Source: Flavobacterium anhuiense (lineage in GTDB: Bacteria; Bacteroidota; Bacteroidia; Flavobacteriales; Flavobacteriaceae). From it: 64,000 bases of DNA. The notes beneath the pieces are model-generated. The model was not told where the DNA came from, did not search any database, and was given only the letters and a program-made list of their open reading frames with translations. The DNA is taken from the NCBI RefSeq assembly GCF_004151235.1, contig NZ_JUIV01000016.1:1-64000 (forward strand), read 5' to 3'. Each line of letters opens with the position of its first letter. Position 1 is the stretch's first letter. Below are positions 43,718 through 53,709 of the stretch, piece by piece. The position numbers were made by a program, and so were the translations under genes.

Positions 43718-45694
43718 TTATTCGTTTTTCAAAGTATTGATGACATTTGTAAGTTCATCTACTAATTGTCCTGGATTTCCAGAATATCCTTCAGATGTAA
43801 AACGGATTTTACCGTCTTTAATCACAACTTTTCTAGGAATACCGCTTGAATTAAAAATTTTGGCATATTGGCCAAAAGAAGCATTGTTTGTGCCACCGCC
43901 TTTTTTAACCAAATCAAAGTACGTATTGATTTTTAAACCTTTTTCTTTTAAATATGCCAAAGCTTCTTTTTTATAGCCTTCTTTAGTTTCCTGAGTACTG
44001 ATAAAATAAATTTCAACTTGTTTATCATCTTTGAAATTGTTTACCAATTGCTGCATAGCTGGGAAAGCTTTTTTACAAGGCCCGCACCAAGTTGCCCAAA
44101 AGTCGATTACGATAATTTTACCGCTGTTTAAAACCAAATCTTTTGTTTTGCCATCTGCTGACTGCACTTTAATTGGAGGAGCGGCGATATCAATCAGAGC
44201 GATTTTTTCTTCTGTTTTGTTTTCTTTTTTCAGCTGCTCCAAATAAGCAGGGAAATCAGCTTCTTTTTTGCCTTCTTTCAAATACAATTCTTTAAGTTTT
44301 GCAGTTGCGCCCTCAGATAAAGTATTGGCTCTTGCCGCATTTTTTAAAACCTCAATGATTGGTTTGTTGAAAGATTCTAATGCTTTGATATGGATATCGT
44401 TAATACTTGCTTTTTCATAACGTTTTTCAAATGGAAGCAATTCGAAAGTCTCTAAAACTTCTTTGCATTTTTTCAGCATATCATACATTCGAATCTGAAT
44501 CACTAATTCGTTGTTAAGCTGATTTTTTGCATTTTCAGTGGCCTGATTTGGCGACCAATACAATCCTGACATATAAGACATGTCATTTACCTTTTCCTGC
44601 ATCAGTTTAATCATAGGCACTGCCATAGTTTCAATAGTTGCAGCGTCAACAGTTTTTAAGTACAGCGCTTTAGAAATATTCTGGTGATAAGCATCATTTA
44701 AATTAGCAAAATTCATGGTTGGAATCATGGCCAAAATGCTTTTATAATCTTTGTTTTCAAAATAATTAGTAAACTGCAATTTTACAATATTGTTATAAAA
44801 ATACTTTTGAGACGACGGCACTTCAGAACTGTATGGAAAATCAGCTAAAAATTGTGCAATTAATTTATTCCTTTCTGCGGCATCTGCAGTAGGCATAATT
44901 TTTTGATAAGCTTTTTGCCTTAAAAATGCTCCTTTTGGAAACTGTTTTACGATTACATTTTCAAGAGAATCTGCTTTTGTTTTGTTTTTTAAATCATTCA
45001 AATAAATTTGATACACTTTTAGATAAACTTCTTCTGGCATTCCCTTCATATTTTTTGTAAAATCTCCAAGGAAACGAGTGCCCAATTCCTGAAATTTTTC
45101 AGGTTTTTGAACTTTCAGAACTTGGAAATAAGTATCAAAAAACTCTGGAAATCTGTTGCCATTACTTGCTACTTCTTTTTTTAACCAATATTCTGTAGCA
45201 TCGCCATCAATAGAAAAATCTTTAAAATAACCTCCAAATTGGCCATTAAAATCTTTATTTCTAAAAGTTGCCCAAGCCAAATCTGCACCAGGCATTTTAA
45301 CTTTTGGTTCTTTAAAAGCAACCAGCATATAACCAGTATCCTGATTAGTATCGGTAACTAATCCGTTTTCGGTATTGCCATAGAATTTGAAAGCCATAAA
45401 AGCACAGTTTTTTGGAACTGTAAAATCGGCGCTGTAAACAGCGCCATTTTTTTTCATTTTTAGGTCTTCAATTTCCCATCTGTAATCATTAAAAACATAA
45501 GCATAACCATTGATATTTTTAACGTTTTCTAAAGGTCCGCCTTTTGGATCATACGTCATGCTGAAAGTTGCTCCAGGAATCGGAATATCGACCATTCCTC
45601 GTAATCTGGATTTAACTTCTTGGCTTTTGACCTGTAAGGTAAGGGCGCAGAACACCAATACCAATACTTTGATATTTATTAATTTATTGAACAT
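43718..45694 (-). CDS. TlpA-like thioredoxin-fold protein
   Basis: A 658-residue secreted protein with a signal peptide (MFNKLINIKVLVLVFCALTL). The long N-terminal part (residues about 25-500) is not recognised; it is rich in helices in its second half. The C-terminal 130 residues are a TlpA/AhpC-TSA-type thioredoxin domain with FWATWCGPCKKAF, CGPC at 537-540, and the cis-proline region SSGIPRKVVI. Such proteins handle disulfide exchange in the periplasm. The gene is 8 bp from susD and abuts the S9 gene, so it belongs to the operon. It may reduce disulfides in imported peptides before peptidase attack; this is inference. Confidence 0.88.
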   Translation of the reverse strand: MFNKLINIKVLVLVFCALTLQVKSQEVKSRLRGMVDIPIPGATFSMTYDPKGGPLENVKNINGYAYVFNDYRWEIEDLKMKKNGAVYSADFTVPKNCAFMAFKFYGNTENGLVTDTNQDTGYMLVAFKEPKVKMPGADLAWATFRNKDFNGQFGGYFKDFSIDGDATEYWLKKEVASNGNRFPEFFDTYFQVLKVQKPEKFQELGTRFLGDFTKNMKGMPEEVYLKVYQIYLNDLKNKTKADSLENVIVKQFPKGAFLRQKAYQKIMPTADAAERNKLIAQFLADFPYSSEVPSSQKYFYNNIVKLQFTNYFENKDYKSILAMIPTMNFANLNDAYHQNISKALYLKTVDAATIETMAVPMIKLMQEKVNDMSYMSGLYWSPNQATENAKNQLNNELVIQIRMYDMLKKCKEVLETFELLPFEKRYEKASINDIHIKALESFNKPIIEVLKNAARANTLSEGATAKLKELYLKEGKKEADFPAYLEQLKKENKTEEKIALIDIAAPPIKVQSADGKTKDLVLNSGKIIVIDFWATWCGPCKKAFPAMQQLVNNFKDDKQVEIYFISTQETKEGYKKEALAYLKEKGLKINTYFDLVKKGGGTNNASFGQYAKIFNSSGIPRKVVIKDGKIRFTSEGYSGNPGQLVDELTNVINTLKNE

Positions 45695-45702
45695 TGTAAG
45701 TT

Positions 45703-47061
45703 TTATTTGCCCAGTTCTGGGTTTAAATCGATATAATTTTGATTGATTGGGAAAACATATCCGTCGCTGTTTGGAGCTAGGGTATAGGTTTGGCCTTTGA
45801 AAACTCGGCTATAAGTTTTCTGATAAGTCGGATCTAAATTTAAGCGGCGCTGATCAAACCATCTGAATCCGCGTCCGATAAATTCTTTTTGCCTTTCAGT
45901 TAAAACCAAATCCAAAGCTTCCTTGTTTGTTGCCGCAGTAACACTGTAAGCCGTTCCTGTTTTAAAACGTTTAGCTCTTAAGATATTTAAATAATCAACT
46001 GCTTTTTGCGGCTGTCCGCCTCGCGCATAACATTCTGCTGCGATAAGATACATTTCTGGCACTGAAACCCCAACGTTTATACCGTTTGTATTGCTGTAAG
46101 TCGCAATTCCAAATCCTCTTCCTGTGTAAGTAGGAGAGATGGCAATATTACCAGCAATTGTATAATAATCGTAGCGCAAGTCATTAGTTCCAAAACTGCT
46201 TAATAAATCAGGAGACAAAGGAGCTCTATTGTAGGTATTGAGTAAAGTTTTAGAAAATATTACTTCAGGATTCTGAATCAGAACGGGATAACTGTAGCCA
46301 GAAGCAAATGTTTTTAAATCAATCAGGCCATTTTGCATCTGTAAAGCTTTTTCTGCATTTTCAAGACTCAACTGATATTGCCCCATATATAGATATGTTC
46401 TGGCAAGTAATGCATACACCGCTTTTTTAGAAGGAAGCACATTAAATGGAGGAGAATCCTGAATATCATTGGCTAAGGCATTCTTTAAATCAGATATAAT
46501 TTGATCGTAAACTTGAGCAACAGTGCTTCTGTCTAATGAAGAAAACAGTTCAGGTTTCAATAAAATAGGCACAGCTTTTTCTGAATTCGCAGAAGCTGGA
46601 TCAAATTGAGGTCCGTAAGTGTTTACTAGCTGCAAGTAAGCAAATGCTCTATGCACAAAAGCTTCAGCATAGATTTCTTTTTTTTCTGCATCTGTTCCTT
46701 TTTGGCTGCTCATTACGCCATCTAGGATTACGTTACTGTAATAAATTGCTTTGTATAATCCGATCCAGTCTGAATCGCCCTGAGAAGGATCGTAAATTCT
46801 GTCCTGCCAAGTATAGCTGTTTGCCCAAATCGTACTTACTCCGTTTTGATAAGTTGTCGGAAATTCAACATCAGCATTAGCAATAAGATAGATTCCTCCA
46901 GAAGAAGTCATATCGTTATAGCTGTTAGCCAATGCCCTGTAATCAGAAGTATATTTTAAAATTCTGTTATTTCCAACCTGTTCAACTTCAACATAATCTC
47001 GGCATGAGTTTAGTAAAAGCAAAGGAAGGATTATATATAATGCGGTTTTTAGAAATTTCAT
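45703..47061 (-). CDS. SusD/RagB-family lipoprotein (second locus)
   Basis: A 452-residue lipoprotein with signal MKFLKTALYIILPLLLLNS and Cys20. SusD-type features are HRAFAYLQLVNTYGPQFDP, AVYALLARTYLYMGQYQLSL (TPR-like helices), and the C-terminal VPEMYLIAAECYARGGQPQK and LTERQKEFIGRGFRWFDQRR. It partners the SusC protein encoded 18 bp upstream. It is shorter than the first SusD (537 residues), closer to the RagB-type branch. Given the neighbouring peptidases the ligand may be a peptide, as for RagAB of Porphyromonas, rather than a glycan. Confidence 0.93.
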   Translation of the reverse strand: MKFLKTALYIILPLLLLNSCRDYVEVEQVGNNRILKYTSDYRALANSYNDMTSSGGIYLIANADVEFPTTYQNGVSTIWANSYTWQDRIYDPSQGDSDWIGLYKAIYYSNVILDGVMSSQKGTDAEKKEIYAEAFVHRAFAYLQLVNTYGPQFDPASANSEKAVPILLKPELFSSLDRSTVAQVYDQIISDLKNALANDIQDSPPFNVLPSKKAVYALLARTYLYMGQYQLSLENAEKALQMQNGLIDLKTFASGYSYPVLIQNPEVIFSKTLLNTYNRAPLSPDLLSSFGTNDLRYDYYTIAGNIAISPTYTGRGFGIATYSNTNGINVGVSVPEMYLIAAECYARGGQPQKAVDYLNILRAKRFKTGTAYSVTAATNKEALDLVLTERQKEFIGRGFRWFDQRRLNLDPTYQKTYSRVFKGQTYTLAPNSDGYVFPINQNYIDLNPELGK

Positions 47062-47079
47062 GATAATCTGTTTTTTAAA

Positions 47080-50000
47080 TTAAAAAGTGCAATTAAATTG
47101 TAACGAGTAATTACGCTGTGGGGCAAGTGTATTGTAATTAGCGTTTGACAAGTATTGCGGATCGATTCCTAAATCATTTTTAACCCAAAGCAATCCAAGA
47201 TTTCTAGCGGCAAAATTGAAACTTAATGACTTAATAAATGTTCTTTCTAACCATTGTGATGGCACATTATATCCTAACGAAATCTGCTGCAATCTAATAT
47301 TGTCTGCAGGAAGCACATTAATATCTGCCATCTGGTAACGGTTCAAGCTGTTAAAGCTAATATTGGTTAGGCCAGGAACATTTGTAATAGCTTCGTCTCC
47401 TGCTTTTCTCCATCTGTCAGCCACTAGCTCGTCTTTAGCAACAGCTCCAGACTGTACGCCAGAATATGAAGGATAATTTTGCAATACGGTATTTCTAAAT
47501 ACGTGTCCTGCATAATAAGTTATTTGAACTCCTAATCTGAAATTTTTAAAAGAAAAATCATTAATAAAGCCTCCAAAATAAGGAGCAAAAGAAGTTCCCA
47601 TTTTTTTCAAATCGTCTTTATCTATTGCTGCAATTCCTTGAGAAGAGTTAACGATTGTACCGTCTTTTTTATACACCTGAGACTGTCCAGTTGCATCCAG
47701 TCCAGCCCAGTTGTAAGCATAGATTGTTCCAATACTGTTTCCAACCATAGCTGCTGAACCAAAATATTGGTTAGTGCTGTTTAATACATAGCGAGAGTCT
47801 GTAACTTCATTGGTATTGTAGGAGAAATTAAGGTTGCTGTTCCATTTAAAGGCAGTATTTATAATTGTTCCTGAAAGAGACAGATCAACACCATGGCCTT
47901 TTAAAGAAGCGGTATTATACGTTACAAATGACCATCCATAAGTTGGATTGAAAGGAAGGCTTGCTAGAATATCATTTGTTTTTTTATAATATAAATCAAG
48001 ACTTCCTCGTAAACGATTTTTGAAAAATCCGTAATCTAGACCATAGTTTAGTGTTGCAGTTGTTTCCCATTTAATTTCAGGGTTTTCAGGGATAGAAATA
48101 GAAGCTGTTGGTAATTGCGTGTTGAAATCGACAGATCCAATACTGATTACAGGACTCTGGCTTCCAAATCCTCCAGCAGGCGAACTTCCAGATTTTCCAT
48201 AAGTAACTCTTAATGCTAAACTGCTTAACCAGTTTACATCGCTTAAGAAAATTTCTTTATTGATGTCCCATTTTCCGCCTACAGACCATAATGGCAATGC
48301 TCTGTTTTTTCTAGAAGCTCCCAATAGATTAAAATCATCAAAACGAATGCTTCCAGAAACATGGTAACGGTTCTTATAATCATAAGAACCTAGTCCGTAA
48401 TAGGATAAATAACGGTTTCTTGATTTGCTGATACTATTATCAGTGCTTCCAATAATGCTCTGCCATCCGTAAACAGTAGTATAATACACTGTAGGATTTA
48501 CCGATTGTCCTGAGTTAGTATCAATATTGTAACCATAGTATCTTTGGCTTGAACCTTCTCTGCGTTCTTCTCTAATTTCAGAACCAGCTAAGAAATGCAG
48601 GCTGTTGTTTTCGTTAAAGTTCTTATTGATATTCATCTGAAAACGCATACTCTGAGTATCATTGCTGGAATTGGTATTATACAAATAAGATCCTAAGGGT
48701 ATACCATAAACTAATTTTCCAGCTGTATTAACTGATGTTGCCTGATTAATCATATTTCGAGTATAATAGCTGTCTAATTCACTCAAAGACTTGATTTTGT
48801 TGGTAATATTAGTGTACATTCCAGACGCTTCAAAATTTAGCCAATCTGTAATTGTTGCTGTTAAACTGGCATTTAATCTTAAATTAGCACCTTTGGTTAT
48901 CACGTTAGAATAATTCAGCTCATCTAAATAATTGTAAGACCAAGGCAAGTATCCTTTTGCTTCAAATCCTTTTGCGACTTCTGGTCTGAAAAGGAAATAG
49001 CGGTCAATTCCTTTTCCGTTTTCATCAGCAATCATATCGTATGGTCGCAAGGCTGTGGCAGATACATTTGAAAGAGCTTCGTTTGCAACGTTATTGTTTT
49101 GATAGGTACTTGGAACGTAATTTACTCCTGTATTTAACTTTAAGTAGCTTTTAAGCTGAAAAGAATTGTTTAATGTGATATTATAAGATTGGGAATTGTT
49201 TCCTTGCATTGCAGCCTGATCTTTATTATAGCCTAAAGACAGATAGTAAGTGCTTTTTTCGTTTCCTCCATTTATAGATAAATCGTATTGGGTCGTAACT
49301 GAATTTCTTAATAAATATCTGTTTATCTGCCCCAAATTATCATTTTGCGATAGCTGGCTCAATAATGCATCTCTTTCAGAAACAGAGATTTGCCCTCTTT
49401 TTTGTCTGAACATTATTTCTTGTGCTGCACTTGGATTAAGGGCTTGCCAGTTCGAAATATTATCAGCTACAAATCCGCCAGCCACAAGATCTTTTTCATA
49501 ATCGATGTATTGTGCAGTATTCATAACACGAAGTTTTCCCAAGTCTATTTTTTCTCCAATACTTGTAGTAGTATTAAAAGTTATAGATGGTTCACCTTTT
49601 TTTCCTTTTTTGGTTGTGATTACAATAACGCCATTAGCAGCCATTGATCCCCAAATTGAACTTGCTGCGGCATCTTTTAAAACCGAAATGCTTTCTACAT
49701 CATCTGGATTAAGAAAACTTAAAATAGAAGTTCCTGGTACGCCTCTTTTAGAAAATGCAAAATCTTCTCTTGACTGCGGAAAACCATCAATAACAATTAA
49801 CGGCTGTCCTGTTCCGCCAAAATTATTTGTTCCTCTGACACTGATTGATCCTGTTCTTGGATCAACATTTACACCAGCAAGTTTTCCTTCTAGCCTTGAC
49901 TGGATGTCTACTGTCGGAACCTCAGCAAGTTCTTTTGCGCCTATTACTCCAATAGCTCCCGTAACTCTTTCTCTCGGGATTTCAGTATAACCGTTAGAAG

Positions 50001-50640
50001 CAGGAATTTCAACAGAATGGAGTTCCATAACATCTGGTACAAGTGTAGTATTGATTACTCTTTTATTGTTAACGGCTACGGTTACAGTCTTATATCCTAA
50101 AGAGCTGAAAACAATGGTATCATAAGGAGAAACCCTCATTCGGTAATCACCTTCTTTTCTAGTAATATCCCAAGTTTGTTTTCCTTTTAGCACTACGTTT
50201 ACGCCAACCATCGGGGCACCATTTTTGTCGGTAACTTTTCCTGTTAGTTCATATTCCAGCTGTTCTGCTTTCTTTTTATTTTTCTTTACAATTACTTGCT
50301 TATCAATAATATCAAAAGTAAGATTGTTGTTGGTGAAAGCATTATTTAAGATTTCTTCTAAAGTAGCATCTTTGTCCAATGTAATGGTATTGGCAGATTT
50401 AAGCACATCGTCATTATAGAAAAAGACATAGTTAGTCTGTTTTTCTAAAGTAGAAAATACCTCGGTTAGTGGCGTGTTCTTGAAACGAACATGTATTTTA
50501 TTTTGTCCTAAAGAAGGGTTCGCATATAAACTACACATACTTATCCAAATAGATGCAGTAACAGATCTCATAAGCAGCAGATATAGGTAATAGTGGTATC
50601 GTTCAGAAAAATACTTTTCTGAATTATGTTTTTTATTCAT
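47080..50640 (-). CDS. SusC/RagA-family transporter with N-terminal STN signalling domain
   Basis: A 1186-residue outer membrane protein. After the signal peptide comes an STN domain (KIHVRFKNTPLTEVFSTLEK up to QVIVKKN, about 48-120). Then come a carboxypeptidase-regulatory-like domain (LTGKVTDKNGAPMVGVNVVL), a plug (PLIVIDGFPQSREDF; DAAASSIWGSMAANGVIVIT) and the beta-barrel ending YSLQFNCTF. The STN domain normally contacts a FecR anti-sigma factor across the periplasm, and such a gene lies just upstream, so substrate binding should release the ECF sigma factor. The genes downstream (susD, TlpA-like, S9, M16) suggest peptide import. A plus-strand terminator-like hairpin lies in its upstream region. 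Confidence 0.95.
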   Translation of the reverse strand: MNKKHNSEKYFSERYHYYLYLLLMRSVTASIWISMCSLYANPSLGQNKIHVRFKNTPLTEVFSTLEKQTNYVFFYNDDVLKSANTITLDKDATLEEILNNAFTNNNLTFDIIDKQVIVKKNKKKAEQLEYELTGKVTDKNGAPMVGVNVVLKGKQTWDITRKEGDYRMRVSPYDTIVFSSLGYKTVTVAVNNKRVINTTLVPDVMELHSVEIPASNGYTEIPRERVTGAIGVIGAKELAEVPTVDIQSRLEGKLAGVNVDPRTGSISVRGTNNFGGTGQPLIVIDGFPQSREDFAFSKRGVPGTSILSFLNPDDVESISVLKDAAASSIWGSMAANGVIVITTKKGKKGEPSITFNTTTSIGEKIDLGKLRVMNTAQYIDYEKDLVAGGFVADNISNWQALNPSAAQEIMFRQKRGQISVSERDALLSQLSQNDNLGQINRYLLRNSVTTQYDLSINGGNEKSTYYLSLGYNKDQAAMQGNNSQSYNITLNNSFQLKSYLKLNTGVNYVPSTYQNNNVANEALSNVSATALRPYDMIADENGKGIDRYFLFRPEVAKGFEAKGYLPWSYNYLDELNYSNVITKGANLRLNASLTATITDWLNFEASGMYTNITNKIKSLSELDSYYTRNMINQATSVNTAGKLVYGIPLGSYLYNTNSSNDTQSMRFQMNINKNFNENNSLHFLAGSEIREERREGSSQRYYGYNIDTNSGQSVNPTVYYTTVYGWQSIIGSTDNSISKSRNRYLSYYGLGSYDYKNRYHVSGSIRFDDFNLLGASRKNRALPLWSVGGKWDINKEIFLSDVNWLSSLALRVTYGKSGSSPAGGFGSQSPVISIGSVDFNTQLPTASISIPENPEIKWETTATLNYGLDYGFFKNRLRGSLDLYYKKTNDILASLPFNPTYGWSFVTYNTASLKGHGVDLSLSGTIINTAFKWNSNLNFSYNTNEVTDSRYVLNSTNQYFGSAAMVGNSIGTIYAYNWAGLDATGQSQVYKKDGTIVNSSQGIAAIDKDDLKKMGTSFAPYFGGFINDFSFKNFRLGVQITYYAGHVFRNTVLQNYPSYSGVQSGAVAKDELVADRWRKAGDEAITNVPGLTNISFNSLNRYQMADINVLPADNIRLQQISLGYNVPSQWLERTFIKSLSFNFAARNLGLLWVKNDLGIDPQYLSNANYNTLAPQRNYSLQFNCTF

Positions 50641-50696
50641 AATTTTGTTTTGAATTTAAGATATAGTCAATTAGCGTTGACTACTGTTCTACAATG

Positions 50697-50732
50697 CCAA
50701 AAGATGGTTCCAACATCTTTTGGTTTTTTTTT
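50697..50732 (+). terminator. Plus-strand intrinsic terminator between fecR and susC; possible antisense RNA end
   Basis: CCAAAAGATG (50697-50706) pairs perfectly with CATCTTTTGG (50714-50723) around a 7-base loop, followed by nine T. It faces against both flanking genes, so it cannot end either. TAATTTTG (50640-50647, plus strand) could be the -7 box of a short RNA of about 80 nt antisense to the susC leader. No -33 TTG is seen. Confidence 0.6.
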
Positions 50733-50816
50733 GGTTAGTTTTTACAAATAAGGTTGATATGTTTATTTCTGGTCTTCTATCATAGGCTTTGGTGGTTTTA
50801 GAATTGATTTTTTTAT

Positions 50817-51869
50817 TTATTTAATTGTAATAGTTCTTTGGTTTGCGTTAACAGTACAGCTGCTGTTGGTAATACTCGCTAAAGTACTCGCCAGCGAATT
50901 AAGGTTTTCATTTAAGGCAAAAGATCCAGAATAATTAGCGTCGAGGTTTAAATTATCGCCTTTGATAAATTCTATTTTATAATATTTTGAAAGTTTGCCT
51001 AAAATCGTATTCAATGACTGGCTTTTGAAAGTAAAATAGCCTTCTCTCCAAGACAATGCAGAAGCAACATCTTTTAGTTCGACTTTAATCTGCTTTTTAT
51101 CTTTGTCGATTGTGGCCATCATTCCAGGCGTTAAATCTTCCTGAATTTCTTTATTGCTTAACAGCCCTTTTTTGTTATACGTAATTCGAACTTTTCCTTG
51201 CAATAAGGCAGTTTGGACTGTCTGGTCTTCAGGATAGGAACTTACATTGAAAACCGTTCCGAGCACACGGACATCGCATTCTTTTGTTTTTACAAAAAAA
51301 GGTTTGGCTTTGTTGTGCGCTACATCAAACGCCGCTTCGCCAGTTAAATACACTTCACGAATTGCTCCATCAAATTGAGCTGGATAAATTAAGGAAGAAC
51401 CTGAATTCAGCCAAACCTTTGTACCGTCAGTTAAAACAATCTGCGTTCTTTTACCGTAAGGAACTCTAACTGTATTAAAAGAAGTGCTGTTAGCATTTGT
51501 GTTAATTGACTGCGTTCCAACTGTTACTTTTTCACCGTTTTTTCCATAACTAATTACTGAACTGTCCTGTACAGCAATAGTTTTTTGGTCTTGCAGTACA
51601 AGAGAGATATTCTCTAAGTCTGCATTAGACATTGTTGTTTCTCCTTTTTCAGCAAAAAGCTCTAAATCTGTTTTAGGTTTGCTTTCTGGAGTTCGACTAA
51701 TAAACAATCCGGCTAATAATGCTACGCTGGCAGCCGCAGAAAAGGCGATTAATCTTTTCTTATTCCTGATTCTGGATTCTTTTTGCTCCAGTTCTATTAG
51801 TCCATGACGAATTTGACTCTTTAAAGAGTCTTTTTCATCGTTCGATATTTTGTTAAAGTTAATTTGCAA
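50817..51869 (-). CDS. FecR-family anti-sigma factor
   Basis: A 350-residue inner membrane protein. A short cytoplasmic N-terminus (about 1-38) is followed by one membrane helix (LIAFSAAASVALLAGLFIS), the periplasmic FecR domain (TVRVPYGKRTQIVLTDGTKV; WLNSGSSLIYPAQFDG; GEAAFDVAHNKAKPFFVKT; GTVFNVSSYPEDQTVQTALL) and a C-terminal DUF4974-type domain (SQSLNTILGKLSKYYKIEFI). It holds the ECF sigma factor inactive until the STN domain of the loaded SusC signals. It lies between the sigma gene (75 bp) and susC (176 bp), the usual order. Confidence 0.94.
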   Translation of the reverse strand: MQINFNKISNDEKDSLKSQIRHGLIELEQKESRIRNKKRLIAFSAAASVALLAGLFISRTPESKPKTDLELFAEKGETTMSNADLENISLVLQDQKTIAVQDSSVISYGKNGEKVTVGTQSINTNANSTSFNTVRVPYGKRTQIVLTDGTKVWLNSGSSLIYPAQFDGAIREVYLTGEAAFDVAHNKAKPFFVKTKECDVRVLGTVFNVSSYPEDQTVQTALLQGKVRITYNKKGLLSNKEIQEDLTPGMMATIDKDKKQIKVELKDVASALSWREGYFTFKSQSLNTILGKLSKYYKIEFIKGDNLNLDANYSGSFALNENLNSLASTLASITNSSCTVNANQRTITIK

Positions 51870-51944
51870 GGCGATGTTTTTATGGGGTATATAATACTAA
51901 GAGAACAACTCTTGTAAAACATAGACATAAAAAATAACCTTTTT

Positions 51945-52490
51945 TTAAAGTTTTTTTCTTAATTCTTTCAAACACCTGTAAATCAGTGTTCTGCAAGACT
52001 CGATAGAAATGCCCAAAATAGAAGCAATTTCTTCATAAGGTTTGTCTTCGTTAAATCTGTAGAATAATGCTTTGCGCTGTTTTTCGGTAAGTTCTTCCAT
52101 TGCAAAAGCCAGTCTGGAGTTTAGCGCTGTATGATTTTCTTCTTCGATCAAAGCATCTTCAAAAGAAAGTTCTTTTAATATAACAGAATCATAATCAGTA
52201 CTTAGGGAAAATATTTTCTGCGTAGCTTTATGTTTTTTTAAAACATTTCGTTGCGTGATTTTAAACAAATACGATTTTACATTGACACTTTCGGCAAGAC
52301 CGCTTCGGTATTTGTAGATGTCTAGAAAAACATCATGAATAGCATCTTTAGCAATTGAAGTTTCGTTAGTATATTGTAAAGCAAAAGTTAGCAAAACATC
52401 AGCGTAGATATCATACAACTTCTCAAAGGCGGTAATATCACCTTTTTTAATCTGCTGCCATAAAAAAATATCTGTTGTGGTATTCTCCAT
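51945..52490 (-). CDS. ECF-type RNA polymerase sigma factor
   Basis: A 181-residue sigma-70 factor of the FecI/RpoE-like group. Region 2 is FEKLYDIYADVLLTFALQYT followed by AKDAIHDVFLDIYKYRSG. Region 4 is LTEKQRKALFYRFNEDKPYE with the helix-turn-helix IASILGISIESCRTLIYRCL. It is the first gene of the minus-strand set and should activate the susC promoter when released by FecR. CAAATCTA at 52522-52529 on the plus strand is TAGATTTG on the minus strand, a -7 match for the housekeeping promoter of this gene. Confidence 0.95.
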   Translation of the reverse strand: MENTTTDIFLWQQIKKGDITAFEKLYDIYADVLLTFALQYTNETSIAKDAIHDVFLDIYKYRSGLAESVNVKSYLFKITQRNVLKKHKATQKIFSLSTDYDSVILKELSFEDALIEEENHTALNSRLAFAMEELTEKQRKALFYRFNEDKPYEEIASILGISIESCRTLIYRCLKELRKKL

Positions 52491-52521
52491 TTAAGGAATG
52501 AAATTGCTTTTGATTTTTGAA

Positions 52522-52529
52522 CAAATCTA
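52522..52529 (-). promoter_or_regulatory. -7 box of the ECF sigma gene
   Basis: TAGATTTG on the minus strand fits TAnnTTTG 31 bases before the ATG at 52490. No exact -33 TTG was found at the right distance. Confidence 0.4.
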
Positions 52530-53125
52530 TAACTTTTATCAGTTGATTAGATAATATTTCGAATTTTTCGCATCATTTTGAAGATTTTTCTTGAAATAAT
52601 GTGTATTATTTTGTTAAAATCAAACTAGTTTTCAAGGTTGCTTTTCTTGTTTTAGATGTTTTTAAATGTATTGGGTCTTAAAAGTTTTGAATCGACAAAA
52701 TGAGTATTTAGCGGAATTAAAGTCTTGTCATTTTTTTGGGAAGGCTCAGATGATTGTAGTCAACGATAACTACGTTTAATCGATTTTGTAAATTGGACGG
52801 AACCCATATTGAGATGTACAATTATAAAACAAAGTCCATGAAATTAAATAAGATGAAATGAAGCAAAAACTGCAATTTACTCTATTATTAAATAAATGGA
52901 TGTGCTAACGAAAAATGTAGTTAAAGTTAAGGGCACATTTTTGCTCCTTATTTTTTACAATCTCATGTTTAAAGTCAAAGGCTATTTTCAAATTCGCCTA
53001 TTTTTTTGTGTGAAAAAAAATATGGAGTCTATACAGGTTCTTTCACATTATTTGGCTCTGATTAAAAAAATGAAATTAAAAGCAAAAATGATTCAGAATT
53101 ACTTTGTTTATAGTCTCAATAAAAA
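52530..53125. other. Gene-poor stretch with short unrecognised open frames
   Basis: No gene I can defend lies here. A 37-codon frame at 52666-52779 (MYWVLKVLNRQNEYLAELKS…) and a following frame in another phase (KLDGTHIEMYNYKTKSMKLN) look coding-like. They could be two pieces of one decayed gene. A longer frame at 52896-53219 is low-complexity and lysine-rich and is probably chance. No transposase signature is seen. Confidence 0.3.
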
Positions 53126-53155
53126 ATGGCGCCAATTGAAGACAATTGGCGCCAT
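53126..53155 (-). terminator. Strong hairpin, intrinsic terminator on the minus strand
   Basis: ATGGCGCCAATTG (53126-53138) and CAATTGGCGCCAT (53143-53155) form a perfect 13-bp stem with a 4-base loop. Read leftward it runs into TTTTTT. No minus-strand gene ends here, so it may insulate the sigma operon from antisense transcription. Confidence 0.55.
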
Positions 53156-53227
53156 CTGGCTCAGTGACCTCAACAAGATTCAAACTAGTTCTTTAAACTG
53201 GAGATTAGATCCTTTTTAAGGTAAAGA

Positions 53228-53312
<85 letters not shown>

Positions 53313-53709
53313 AAAGATTTTTTAATTGCGATTTTGGCCGGCGATGCAAAAATTGATCCGGTTAGCGAATTTGTTTAAATGGATAGACTATTTAAAAGTT
53401 AGTTAGTTAGTTAGTCTTTGTTTTTTTTGAGATTTTTTTACTGTGTTTTTGTCGATTTAAAAAATTTACATGTACCAATATCCTAAGATTTTGATATTAT
53501 AATTAGGACAGAGCAATTAGTTTTTTTGAAAACCTGTCATTTTATTTTAATTAAGAGACACATTACAAATGATGTTTTTTGTAAGATTTTAAATTGTATT
53601 TTTTTTCGTGCCTTATTTGTGCTCCGACCTAGTTTACCCGTTGTAAAATTAGGAAAGTTAATTTCTGCATTGGCAAGTAGAGGGAGCTAAGAAATCCAAA
53701 ATATAATTT

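Noticed and set aside
52896..53219. 107-codon open frame as a gene
   Set aside because: It is low-complexity and lysine-rich, has no recognisable domain, and contains a strong terminator hairpin near its end.
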